Positions 12,079 to 20,935 of a DNA stretch of 64,000 nt are shown in pieces. This DNA comes from Siphonodentalium dalli (taxonomy: Eukaryota; Mollusca; Scaphopoda; Gadilida; Siphonodentaliidae). Each line of letters begins with the position of its first letter. Positions within the stretch are counted from its first letter, which is position 1. Both the position numbers and the translations under genes were made by a program. Below the pieces are notes generated by a model. That model did no database searches and was not told the DNA's origin. It saw only the letters and a program-made list of their open reading frames with translations. The DNA lies in contig CP136068.1 of assembly GCA_032622095.1 (NCBI GenBank), positions 129,341,989 to 129,405,988 of the forward strand, read 5' to 3'.

Positions 12079-13644
12079 GACACCACTGTGTACTCCTCAA
12101 ACCATAACCTTGATTATTTGTATGACAACTTTAACAATGAACTTGCAAAACTAAGTAAATGGTGTCGAACTAATAGGCTATCACTAAACACTAACAAAAA
12201 CAAATATATGCTGATACAACCTAAAAATGGCCCATATATAGTTGGAAATCACACACTAACTATAAATGGAGAGCAAATTATAAGAATTGGAGTAGACTGT
12301 CAGGAAAAATCATTTAGGTTTCTTGGAATACACATTGATGAACACCTATCATTCGAACACCACTTGAAAGCTGTTTGTGCAAAAATTAGTAACTCCTTAT
12401 ATGCTATAAATCGAGTAAAAAATTTCCTTCCGTTTGACTGTCTCCGTATGCTGTATCTTACATTAGTACACTCCCATATTCTCTATGGAATTGAGCTATG
12501 GGGCAATGCCGGTACCCACAACCAAGTTGTTGTTTTACAGATAAAAGCTATCCGAGCCATTAACAAAAAACGCTACAATAGCCATACTGAACCTTTATTT
12601 AAAACTAACAACATCTTGAAATTACAAGACCTTTACATGCAACGTGTATGCCTTTATATGCACAACTGGATGAATACCAACCTCCCCAAGTCATTTAGTA
12701 ACAGCTTTAGCATATACATACACCCGAGTATGAATACCAGATCAACAGGCAAAATTCGAGAAACAAAATCACGAATTAAATTCACAGAAAAATTACCTCT
12801 CCATGTTTTTCCGAAAATCTGGAATAATCTTAATAAGGCTACCCAAAATATTCGACCTAAGTCGGCCTTTGTGAACCACATTTCTAAGACAAGTATTGGG
12901 AATTATTCACTGACTGTTAAATGCACAAACAGTTTTTGTCCAGATTGTTCAACATTAACACAGCTCACTCTGTATTTTGGTACTAAACGGAAAAATGAAT
13001 ACGTCAATATAAGTCGTACCTCACTTATTTGCGATATGATTTCAGATTTTTGATTTCTTACTAACTCTCATCTTATTTTAATTCAATAACCTATTACTGT
13101 TGTCTCATTCACGTCGCACGTTCTGACAGGTGCCTAGTTCAGTGCTATTACGGTGTAAATATATATATGGAAAATATATATTGATTTTATATATTTACTA
13201 ATACATTGAAATATACCATATAAATACTTGTTATGCTAATGATATATGTGCATGTGGACTTTCAGTATAACATTTTAATATTATCTTGCAAATTTAATCA
13301 AAGAATTCACTTATGGAAAAAGTTCGATGATATAAACGAAATATCAAACAGTCCACTTGCACCATTAAATAAATTGAATGCTGTAGTAAACCGACAAAAA
13401 AATTCTAATCTAGACGAAATATTTAAATTAATCCTGAACAAATGGATAAACGACGATGTAACCAGCTCTCACATGTCATGACCGGATTTATTATTATCAA
13501 AAGAATCAATAACAATATCTTTAATTTTAGGTCATGTCGCCTCCACATGACTTGTCTATTTTTGTTGTATTTACTTTTTTTATGTACTAGATACTATATA
13601 TGATTTGTCATGAAATAAACTATTCTGATATGATATATGATATG
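12079..13644 (+). mobile_element. 5'-truncated LINE inserted in the left arm, with ATAT target duplication
   Basis: Comparison with the uninterrupted right arm places the borders exactly: ATAT at 12075-12078 and again at 13645-13648. The insert is 1566 bp and ends in a short (tgatata)-type tail, typical of some LINE 3' ends. It encodes only the C-terminal part of a reverse transcriptase; the rest is a 3' UTR of about 590 bp, including a small open frame at 13233-13481 that shows no recognisable domain. The same RT type occurs at 59486-59840. Confidence 0.85.
12088..13053 (+). pseudogene. LINE reverse transcriptase, C-terminal fragment
   Basis: About 320 codons open from the insertion border. 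The sequence 'KWCRTNRLSLNTNKNKYM' and 'FRFLGIHIDEHLSFEHHL' match the thumb-proximal region that follows the YADD motif in LINE RTs, and 'HSHILYGIELWG' matches the conserved segment beyond it. The catalytic motifs and the endonuclease are absent through 5' truncation. The reading frame is intact, so the insertion is probably recent. Confidence 0.85.
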
Positions 13645-14530
13645 ATATAATCATATGTCATGCCCTCCTGTTGACCAGGGAGATCTCTGTCATCATATTT
13701 CATCTCATTCCGTTGATCCGGGCTATTGTTGTCATCACATTTCACCACATTCTGTTCATCTGGGTGATCGCTGTCCTTATGGAGATTACATGTCATGCCA
13801 TTCCATTCAGCCATATGTTGGTTCGTGTCCTCTTTTAGCACATTCTGTCGCAGCCGTAATGTGTCCGGGGTTGCAGCTTTTAAATCCACCAGTAGGTAAC
13901 CGTACGGTTCACTCGTCGCTTCCGAAAACTCTCGCATCATACGTTGAGGGCATTCAGGATACATCTGTCTTGATAATGTTGAAATTAAACCCTTGTCAAT
14001 TGGGTTATTGAACAATACCAAATATTGACAATTTCGTCGTTGCGTCGGATCTTTGTTGTAGTAGAAATTCTGGTTCAAACTTATCAAAGATAAGTTCAAC
14101 TGGTGACTTCCTTCGGAATGTAAATCATTAACTCTCTGGTCTATTGATGAAGTTTGCATCAAGTCATCGAGTACAACTAGATTTTTATACTGGGGGTTGA
14201 TAAGAGAATCCAAGTTTGCTGGTATTCCCCGTATAAAGTTGACCTGAGGGGTGACGGTATACTTTATGTCATCATATAGGGGCTGCCAATATTTATAAAA
14301 CCATATTATTCTGTCAGGTGCGGGTGATATTTTTGAGGCAGACTTTTGTAGCAAGGTTTTCACGAAGTACGTCTTCCCGCTAGATGTCGGTCCACTTACG
14401 CATGCCGTGAATGGATGCTTGAAGACAAAATATTCATGTATATTGGCCATTGGATCATCGGCGTTTGCCGGCGGCGACTACGTTTGTTCCACCGGCCTTT
14501 CAATAGCCTTCGAAAATTTAGGTAAATTAC

Positions 14531-14752
14531 TCATTTTAGTTCAGTGAATATGTCGTTTGGAGTTTCCTTTTTAACTTTTCCAATGTTTGTCTTCTTCGCT
14601 CTTCCTCCTTTTATCTCTTTAACTTTTATCTTCTTAGCTCCGGGTTTCCTTATAAGTTTTCCAGGTTTCGCTTCAGTCTTGGATAGGTCTTTCGAGTCAT
14701 CGTAGGGTACATATGTATTAAGATCAAAGTCATAATAGTACGGAGTCCCCAT
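14531..14752 (-). CDS. small lysine-rich protein, first ORF of the left-arm transcript
   Basis: A 73-codon open frame with a tyrosine-rich start ('MGTPYYYDFDLNTYVPYDD') and a strongly basic second half (KKIKVKEIKGG, KKTNIGKVKK). Its stop, 14531-14533, overlaps the ATG at 14534 of the ATPase frame as ATGA, an arrangement common in compact viral genomes and suited to termination-reinitiation. Nothing in the sequence identifies the function; a basic nucleic-acid-binding or minor core protein is possible. It has no counterpart in the right arm, where a zinc-finger/glutamine-rich segment occupies the matching place. Confidence 0.5.
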   Translation of the reverse strand: MGTPYYYDFDLNTYVPYDDSKDLSKTEAKPGKLIRKPGAKKIKVKEIKGGRAKKTNIGKVKKETPNDIFTELK

Positions 14753-14849
14753 TCCGGCTAAAGTTCAAAGTGTACTCTGAAGTAGTAATTTTTATAGGCG
14801 CCAAATTACCATCCAAGACGTATACCCTTATAAACTGCGGGTCAGTCCT

Positions 14850-14945
14850 AGTGACGCCGCCGCAAACGCCGCCGCCGCCGCATACGCCGCCGTCGTAAAC
14901 GCCGCCGCCGCATACGCTGCCGCCGCAAACGCCGCCGCCGCAAAG
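14850..14945. repeat. GCC-rich imperfect triplet repeat at the palindrome centre
   Basis: Units of 'cgccgccgca' plus 'aacgccgcc' / 'tacgccgcc' repeat for about 95 bp in otherwise AT-rich DNA. The block lies between the divergent start sites of the left- and right-arm genes, so it is in the shared promoter region. A related 'cgccggcggcgac' string is at 14460-14477. Confidence 0.75.
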
Positions 14946-15032
14946 ACGTCAATACATGACAGATTTGAGGTTATAAGGAACATTTGTATAAAGGAAAGCC
15001 ATATACCCCCGAGATATTTTAGTCAAGTATAA

Positions 15033-16443
15033 ATGAAGCACCAGTGTTCAATTTGCTCTAGTGAGTATGGGCGGATCCATGATTTGAAAAGACATGTACA
15101 ATCTAAGCACACTGAGTTTGTCAACCTACAACAACGACAGCAGCAGCAGCAGCAAGCAGCAGCAACAAACAGCAACAAGCAGAAGCATCAGCCACAACAA
15201 CAACGACAGCAACAGCCATTACAACAACACCAGTTACTACAACACCATCAGGGAAAACAGCAACAAAGCAACATAAGATCCTGCTTTGATGATCCAATGG
15301 CCAATATACATGAATATTTTGTCTTCAAGCATCCAATCACGGCATGCGTAAGTGGACCGACATCTAGCGGGAAGACGTACTTCGTGAAAACCTTGCTACA
15401 AAAGTCTGCCTCAAAAATATCACCCACACCTGACAGAATAATATGGTTTTATAAATATTGGCAGCCCCTATATGATGACATAAAGTATACCGTCACCCCT
15501 CAGGTCAACTTTATACGGGGAATACCAGCAAACTTGGATTCTCTTATCAACCCCCAGTATAAAAATCTAGTTGTACTCGATGACTTGATGCAAACTTCAT
15601 CAAAAGACCAGAGAGTTAATGATTTACATTCCGAAGTAAGTCACCATTTGAACTTATCTTTGATAAGTTTGAACCAGAATTTCTACTACAACAAAGATCC
15701 GACGCAACGACGAAATTGTCAATATTTGGTATTGTTCAATAACCCAATTGACAAGGGTTTAATTTCAACATTATCAAGACAGATGTATCCTGAATGCCCT
15801 CAACGTATGATGCGAGAGTTTTCGGAAGCGACGAGTGAACCGTACGGTTACCTACTGGTGGATTTAAAAGCCGCAACCCCGGACACATTACGGCTGCGAC
15901 AGAATGTGCTAACAGAGGACACGAACCAACATATGGGTGAATGGAATGGCATGAAATATAATCTCCATAAGGACAGCGAGCACCCAGATGAACAGAATGT
16001 GGTGAAATGTGATGACAACAATAGCCCGGATCAACGGAATGAGATGAAATATGATGACAGAGATCTCCCTGGTCAACGGGAGGGCATGACATATAATTAT
16101 ATTGTGCCCCAGGGTCAACATAATGGCTATACTAAGGACATAAGGACACCTGGTGAGATCAATGCAATTAATAAAGAAAACCATAAAAACATAGGCATTC
16201 GAGAAGACATGTCGTACCCTTGCAATGACTGCGGGCTTTTGTTCGAAGATCAGCATGATGTCCAGAGACACGTAAAAAAAACTGGTGTCAAGAATATAAG
16301 TTAAAACGAAAATTAACTGAGGACACGGATGATAGTCAGAATAAGAAAATTAAATCGAATGAAGATGAATACTTCAAAAGTTTGTGTGATGAGAGTAGAG
16401 ATAAAGCACAAGAAGCATGGAGTGATAACGTGGAAACGTATAT
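15033..16443 (+). pseudogene. right-arm zinc-finger / Gln-rich / packaging ATPase gene, 3' frameshift
   Basis: The open part, 15033-16304, has 423 codons. In order: a C2H2 finger at residues 4-25 (C-x2-C-x12-H-x4-H); a Gln-rich linker at about 32-83 encoded by CAG/CAA runs; a FtsK/HerA-type ATPase from about residue 89, with Walker A 'GPTSSGKT' and Walker B 'LVVLDDLM'; repeated short acidic 'EMKYDD'-like units; then the first ligands of a second finger ('CNDCG') near residue 394. An A8 run at 16274-16281 (A6 in the left arm) shifts the frame just before the last ligand, ending the protein at 16304. The original frame continues to about 16443. The ATPase is nearly identical to the left-arm copy. 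A TATAAAG at about 14978 is a plausible promoter element. Confidence 0.8.
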
Positions 16444-16904
16444 GGAAAATGGCTGTTTCTGTTTTATTTTTCTCTTTTTTCCCTCGCTCACTTGCTTTTT
16501 TCGGTGGCGCTCACCACCGTACCCTGAGAGCTTTCCGATGAATGGCAACAAGCCATATTTTTGACTAAATCCTGAATTTTGTTTAATTTTTGAAGTTTTT
16601 GGAAAATTTGAAGGACACGGATGATAGTCAGAATAAGAAAATTAAATCGAATGAAGATGAATACTTCAAAAGTTTGTGTGATGAGAGTAGAGATAAAGCA
16701 CAAGAAGCATGGAGTGATAACGTGGAAACGTATATGGAAAATGGCTGTTTCTGTTTTATTTTTCTCTTTTTTCCCTTGCTCACTTGCTTTTTTCGGTGGC
16801 GCTCACCACCGTACCCTGAGAGCTTTCCGATGAATGGCAACAAGCCATATTTTTGACTAAATCCTGAATTTTGTTTAATTTTTGAAGTTTTTGGAAAATT
16901 TGAA
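16321..16904 (+). repeat. 292-bp tandem duplication in the right arm
   Basis: The sequence 16321-16612 is repeated at 16613-16904 with one or two differences. The unit starts in the C-terminal coding part ('ggacacggatgatagtcaga') and ends in the terminal repeat ('tttttggaaaatttgaa'). The left arm has one copy only. The duplication therefore arose after the arms separated and further breaks the right-arm gene. Confidence 0.9.
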
Positions 16905-17255
16905 ATTTTTGACTTTTTTGAAGTTTTCAATGCGAGTGTCACTTTAACATTATCCCCCCAGTGAGAGCCTTGTGTCACTTTAACAATCAAGACAGAAGCT
17001 ACCCCCACCGAGATCATCATGTGATATACATGTAGATAATATACCATTCATATGGAGAAGTCTGGATATAACCAGCGGGTCATGTCCGGACATGCCCAAC
17101 CGGTATACATATAGACCATGATGCAATGCGTGGGCGGAGAATATAGGTCAAACTGTCTAGACTGGAGTCAACTGGGGTACTGCTGAGAATATAGGTCATG
17201 TACTTCGGATAGAGTTATCGTTCCTGAAATGAGACCAAACAGGGTGGGTATCATC
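16460..17255 (-). repeat. right terminal inverted repeat of the palindromic element
   Basis: Inverted counterpart of 10777-11400, lengthened by the 292-bp duplication. It contains 'tcggtggcgctcaccaccgt' twice, one poly-C (16955-16960) facing the poly-G of the left end, and a segment 17180-17205 ('gctgagaatataggtcatgt') that is absent on the left. The last bases, ending in 'gtgggtatcatc', mark the outer end. Confidence 0.85.
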
Positions 17256-18275
17256 ACATACAACTACTCCTTACTTATCCATTCACCCCACCATTCATCA
17301 TACAGCCAACGCATGTATACATATACACTCACTTCGACAACACAGCCACCCAGGGTACACATGTTGTACATCTCACCATGTCCACACAGTCACTCCAATT
17401 ACGTCTAGACACCATACAGATGGCCATGTATATACACCAGATCAATGACCACAAAGCCAATCCGTGTATACATGTACACCAACAAATGACCATGCTGTCA
17501 CTCCTTATATACATATTCACCTCACACATGACCGTATATACATCCACTAAGTGTAAACTCATACACCTCATCATTGCCATGCAGTCACACCATAAATACA
17601 TGTGCACCCACACATGACCATATAGTCACTCCTATATTCACATCACGCATGACCATACACTAACCCCACGTATCATATTCACCTAACCTATGACCATACA
17701 GTCTCTGCCTGTATACATATTCACATCAACAACGAACATATAACCACTTGCACCCCATCCATGACCATACAGTCAATACAGGTATGCATATGCACCCCAC
17801 CAAATTTAAGGCCATATATATGTATATCAATACACTGCACCTTCGACTGGTCATCATCTCCAGACTTGCATATACAACTCAATCATGGCCATTTAGCAAC
17901 TCACTGTATTCCCATACACTTCATACATGGTCATATAACCACTCCACGCATACCTAACAGCCATGATACACAGATACACCCGCCCTTGACAACAAGTACA
18001 CTCCCTCCATACCAATATGCCATGACAATGACCATCTAACTACTCCATGTATGCATATATACTTGAACCATGACCATACAGCCACTCCCTTTTTATCCAT
18101 ACGCCCAATCGATGACCACAGAGCCATCACATGTATACAAATACACATACCAATGAAAATATTGTCATTCCAATTATACCATACAACCTACCATAACCAT
18201 ACAACACCTTAGTGTATAACATTACACCCCACGGATGACCACACAGCCGCTCCATGTATTCCCATGCACATAACT
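17256..18275. repeat. degenerate 42-bp minisatellite, right block
   Basis: About 1 kb of diverged units with 'catgaccatacagtcactcc' and 'tgtatacatattcacc' themes, same orientation as the block left of the palindromic element. This suggests that the element lies inside a pre-existing array. Four or five short open frames over this block, on both strands, translate into His/Thr/Ile-rich repeats and were not accepted as genes. Confidence 0.75.
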
Positions 18276-18896
18276 GATTTGATTGATTGACGTGCTTTAG
18301 AACCCGTGTCCTGTTATCACATGTTAAATAGAAGTCGGATTATGAATATAAATCAGACTTGATTTCTGTGTGAAATATCTCCCTGTTTTATAACCAATGT
18401 TAGAAATATGTACTAAATTAAGATTTCGATTTAATTTTTAACATTCGCATCGCCATTTTGGCAGGCATCTTGGACCTGGTGAGAATTATTCAATTAACCT
18501 TATATGTAATTTTACACTTATAACTATTTGTGCTTGTTTCTAAATATTTCTCGAATAATGAATAATCAACATATTATCAGTTCAATTGTGTGTATATGAT
18601 ACAAGAGCCGCATACAACAGCAAATAATGGGTGAAATTTTTAGTCTATAAACGCTCTCTAAATTCAAAGAATTGTTTTCAACTCAAGACTAAGTTATCCT
18701 TATTACTATGTTTTATTGACAAAATATATTTGAAAACTTTCCATGTAGATCATGATTTACAAGAATTTGTCATATCAAATACGTCAACAAGGACATATTG
18801 AATTAGTAAATGCTCTTTAGATCACAGTTTTGCTGACACCTACCATTCACTTGATAGAATTTTTTGTATTTAAGAAAAATATGAACAGAATTGAAA
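18276..18896. other. no gene seen
   Basis: AT-rich single-copy-looking DNA between the minisatellite and the GC-rich Polinton terminal repeats. Its last part, 18856-18895, reappears inverted at 19165-19205 (Polinton terminal array follows both), so the 18897-19164 block looks like an inverted local duplication. Confidence 0.5.
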
Positions 18897-19080
18897 AAAT
18901 TCAGAGTGTCGCCGAGCGAGGGGTTTGGATTTTTTCTGGCCCAATCCCGGCGCTCGGGGACACTCTGGCCCATGGGCCAGAGTGACGCTGGCCATGGGCC
19001 AGAGTGTCCCCGAGCGAGGGGTGGGCCAGAGTGTCCCCGAGCGAGGGGTGGGCCAGAGTGCCACCCAATACTACTGACGT
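18897..19080. repeat. GC-rich palindromic array, outermost left block
   Basis: Short units: 'gtccccgagcgaggggtggg' followed by 'ccagagt', and the 20-bp perfect palindrome ctctggcccatgggccagag. The block matches 35580-35720 beyond the right terminal repeat in the same orientation, including the final 'ccaatactact'. It probably derives from another end of the same element family. Confidence 0.7.
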
Positions 19081-19204
19081 ACACAATTACATATTTAATG
19101 CAACTTTTTGAATTTGTGCGAAAAACCATGAACATTTGAAATTTTAACCGAAAATAAAAAGAAGAATGGATTGTTTTCAATTCTGATCATATGTTTTCTT
19201 AAAT

Positions 19205-19760
19205 ACAAAAAAGCGAGGGGGTGGGCCAGAGTGCCAGCCAGCGAGGGGGTGGTCCAGAGTGCTAGGTCCCAGAAACCGCGACCTGACACTCTGGCCCATG
19301 GACCAGAGTGTCCCCGATCGAGGAATGGGCCAGAGTGCCAGCCAGCGAGGGGTGGACCAGAGTGCCAACCAGCTAGGGGTGGGTCAGAGTGACAGGTCCC
19401 AGGGTAGGATTCATCGGTCCAGAGGTTGTGTTACATTACAAAGAGTAAGGTGAGCGCTTCGAAGGATTTTATTTGACAGAAAATAGCACAATTTACCAAT
19501 GTATCGATTTTTTCTCGGATTCTAATGCCAGTGTGGTAATCGAAGGGCGCTCCCAAGATCAGTTTTAGGGTATTCCATCGTGGAGAAAATGATATACTCT
19601 AAATGGGGTTTTGTTATATGTAAAACACGCGGACGTCATTGGCGACGTCATTGTGTTTTTCTACCAAATTTCCCGAACGTCATTTCAAATGTGTTTCTTT
19701 TTGGTGAATTAAGATCTTCATCGACATTGCCGAAGACGATCATTAAAAACAGACACTGTT
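19205..19760 (+). repeat. Polinton left terminal repeat
   Basis: Outer GC-rich array (19205-19400), then 'ggattcatcggtccagaggt', 'gagtaaggtgagcgcttcga', 'atagcacaatttaccaat', 'tctcggattctaatgccagt' and, inward, 'cgcggacgtcattggcgacg' followed by 'tttttctaccaaatttcccg'. The same order is inverted at 34865-35525 and direct at 33005-33610. The inner part contains two ACGTCA (CRE-like) boxes. At three other ends of the family this inner part lies just upstream of a gene, so it probably doubles as a promoter. Confidence 0.85.
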
Positions 19761-20022
19761 TTTCAACAACATAACTTTTATTTTTGAATTAAGAATCAAC
19801 ATATTTACAACTGATCATGAAATTCTCACATTTACAATCAATAACTGGTAATGCAATGAACATACTTTACATTTGGTATTACATTTCATCATTAACAATC
19901 AACATATTTACAAAATGATTATGATTTTAACATGTTTATACAATTGGTAATGAACACATTTTATCAACACTGAAATTCACAGTAAGTCTTACAAGTTTGT
20001 GAAATACATGTTTTTGGGTAAA
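19761..20022. other. no gene seen; 3' flank of the protease gene
   Basis: AT-rich, no open frame of note. 'ttaacaatcaacatatttac'-type phrases recur three times in 19795-19915, a small local repeat. Confidence 0.5.
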
Positions 20023-20494
20023 TCATTCTGATTCTTTTCGTAAGGGTTCATATTTTCTATGAAACCAATCAAATACTTTTCTATCATTTTTGAAGTAGTC
20101 ACCATCAAAATTCATTTCAACTAATACTTTTATACCATATCCGCTTTTCAAGAAATGTAAAGCAAATATACAGTAGATACCACATACGTTTGTACTGTGA
20201 TGTTGAAACCGCCCAACGTTTATTTTACATTCGATCGAATTTCTTTGAATAAATGATTTGATATATTTATCAATAACTGGTATCCCAAACGAATCGAATT
20301 ATGTTGCAATGTTCCCATTGAAGAATTGCAACCCAGTGTTCGCCTGGCTATTCTGACGTATGATTATCTACTATGTATGCTTTTACATGATGAGGTTTCT
20401 CGTGTAGTAACTGATCTTTTGCACACACTACACCATACAATGAGCAGAGGTAGGATGATTTGTCTAGTATATGCTGAAGTTCGCTAGTGTTCAT
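20023..20494 (-). pseudogene. PRO: Polinton adenain-type cysteine protease, broken
   Basis: Maturation protease of the adenovirus-protease fold, expected to cleave capsid precursors. It starts at ATG 20494 ('MNTSELQHIL'), in frame with the gene before it. The frame is cut by TAG at 20348-20350, three codons before the His motif GEHWVAI (20324-20344). A frameshift near 20300 moves the rest into another frame, where 'DSFG' and the catalytic-Cys motif 'STNVCGIYCIFALHFL' follow; stop at 20023-20025. Total length of about 157 codons is on the short side for the family. The catalytic His and Cys thus survive in different frames. It is the last gene of the minus-strand series. Confidence 0.82.
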
Positions 20495-20935
20495 CTTCGT
20501 AGTATTTTTTACTTTTTCACACCACAAGTCAACAAAAACCGAATTAAATTGGTTACAGTTTGCATGAACAACTTCCTTTATATCTTTCCAAAGTTTGGAT
20601 GCCTCAAATTTCTCTTGTGGTGTAAATGATTCTATTTCTGGATAACATTGTTCCATAACTCGGTAGATGTTCAATTTAAGTAGTGCTATATCAATGAACA
20701 TATCTACCCATTGTATAGGTGTTGTCCAAATACAAAGTAAATGTCGTGTCTGACTTGGGTGATCTATTTTACATCCTTCATAATTGAGTGTCACTTTTGA
20801 AATTTGATTTTGTATTTCATGAACGAAACATTTCTCGAAAGTTTTCCGAACTTTGTCAAGGATAGAAACATATGGAATGAAATCGAGTCCTCCAACTTCC
20901 ACTCTCAATTTTTCCTCCAAATGCAATCCATCCAT
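20495..20935 (-). CDS. Polinton protein of unknown function between capsid and protease genes
   Basis: An open frame of about 147 codons from ATG 20935 up to the protease ATG, with no stop between them. The first 31 bases overlap the end of the capsid gene in another frame. It is mostly helical-looking and charged, with cysteines and short hydrophobic stretches ('IDIALLKLNIYRVM'), and no membrane segment or known motif was seen. Because it reads straight into the protease frame, either the two were once separate genes whose stop was lost, or this is an N-terminal extension. I do not recognise the family beyond its position. Confidence 0.45.

Larger units (their letters stand above)
11427..14534 (-). 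pseudogene. left-arm packaging ATPase / zinc-finger gene, broken
   Basis: Minus-strand gene split by a LINE. ATG 14534 overlaps the stop of the upstream small ORF as ATGA. Codon 19 is TAG (14478-14480). The next ATG, 14450, opens a 276-codon frame with Walker A 'GPTSSGKT' near residue 21, Walker B 'LVVLDDLM' near 93 and a sensor-like 'LISLNQNF'. This is the FtsK/HerA-type ATPase used by Polinton/adintovirus-like viruses to pump DNA into capsids. Past the LINE (12079-13644) the frame resumes with a C2HC finger (C-x2-C-x12-H-x4-C) near 11900-11950 and an acidic Ser/Asp/Glu tail ending at 11427. A TAA at 11739-11741 interrupts this last part; the right arm has TAT there. Confidence 0.8.
10777..17255. 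mobile_element. 6.48-kb palindromic element carrying two inverted viral-type ATPase genes
   Basis: The outer ends are inverted copies: 'gatgatacccaccctgtttg' at 10777 and its reverse complement ending at 17255. Homology runs inward through non-coding terminal repeat (left 10777-11400, right 16460-17255), then through the acidic C-terminal, zinc-finger and ATPase coding parts to about 14461 (left) and 15288 (right). The centre, 14462-15287, is not symmetric. A LINE (12079-13644) sits only in the left arm and a 292-bp tandem duplication only in the right arm. Minisatellite units flank both ends. No polymerase, integrase or capsid gene is present, so mobility would need outside help. It could be a virus-derived non-autonomous element or a chromosomal inverted duplication. 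Confidence 0.75.

Noticed and set aside
13233-13481. 82-codon open frame as a separate gene
   Set aside because: It lies in the 3' UTR of the inserted LINE, before its (tgatata)-type tail; no domain seen.
15736-16271. Open frames of 118-120 codons opposite the right-arm ATPase (and 13655-14011 opposite the left one)
   Set aside because: Antisense shadows of the ATPase; the same shadow appears in both copies only because the gene is duplicated.
16329-17047. Open frames of 60-139 codons in the right terminal repeat
   Set aside because: They cover repeat DNA and the frameshifted gene end, and are duplicated with the 292-bp unit.
17329-18148. Several open frames of 60-94 codons on both strands
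   Set aside because: They lie wholly in the 42-bp minisatellite; the period is a multiple of three, so frames stay open by chance, and the products are His/Thr/Ile-rich repeats.
18897-19080. CRISPR-like array of short palindromic repeats
   Set aside because: Units are contiguous with no unique spacers, and the DNA is clearly eukaryotic.
18803-19453. Gly/Pro/Ser-rich open frames over the GC-rich arrays (also 35240-35706)
   Set aside because: They translate tandem palindromes at the Polinton ends and have no independent support.
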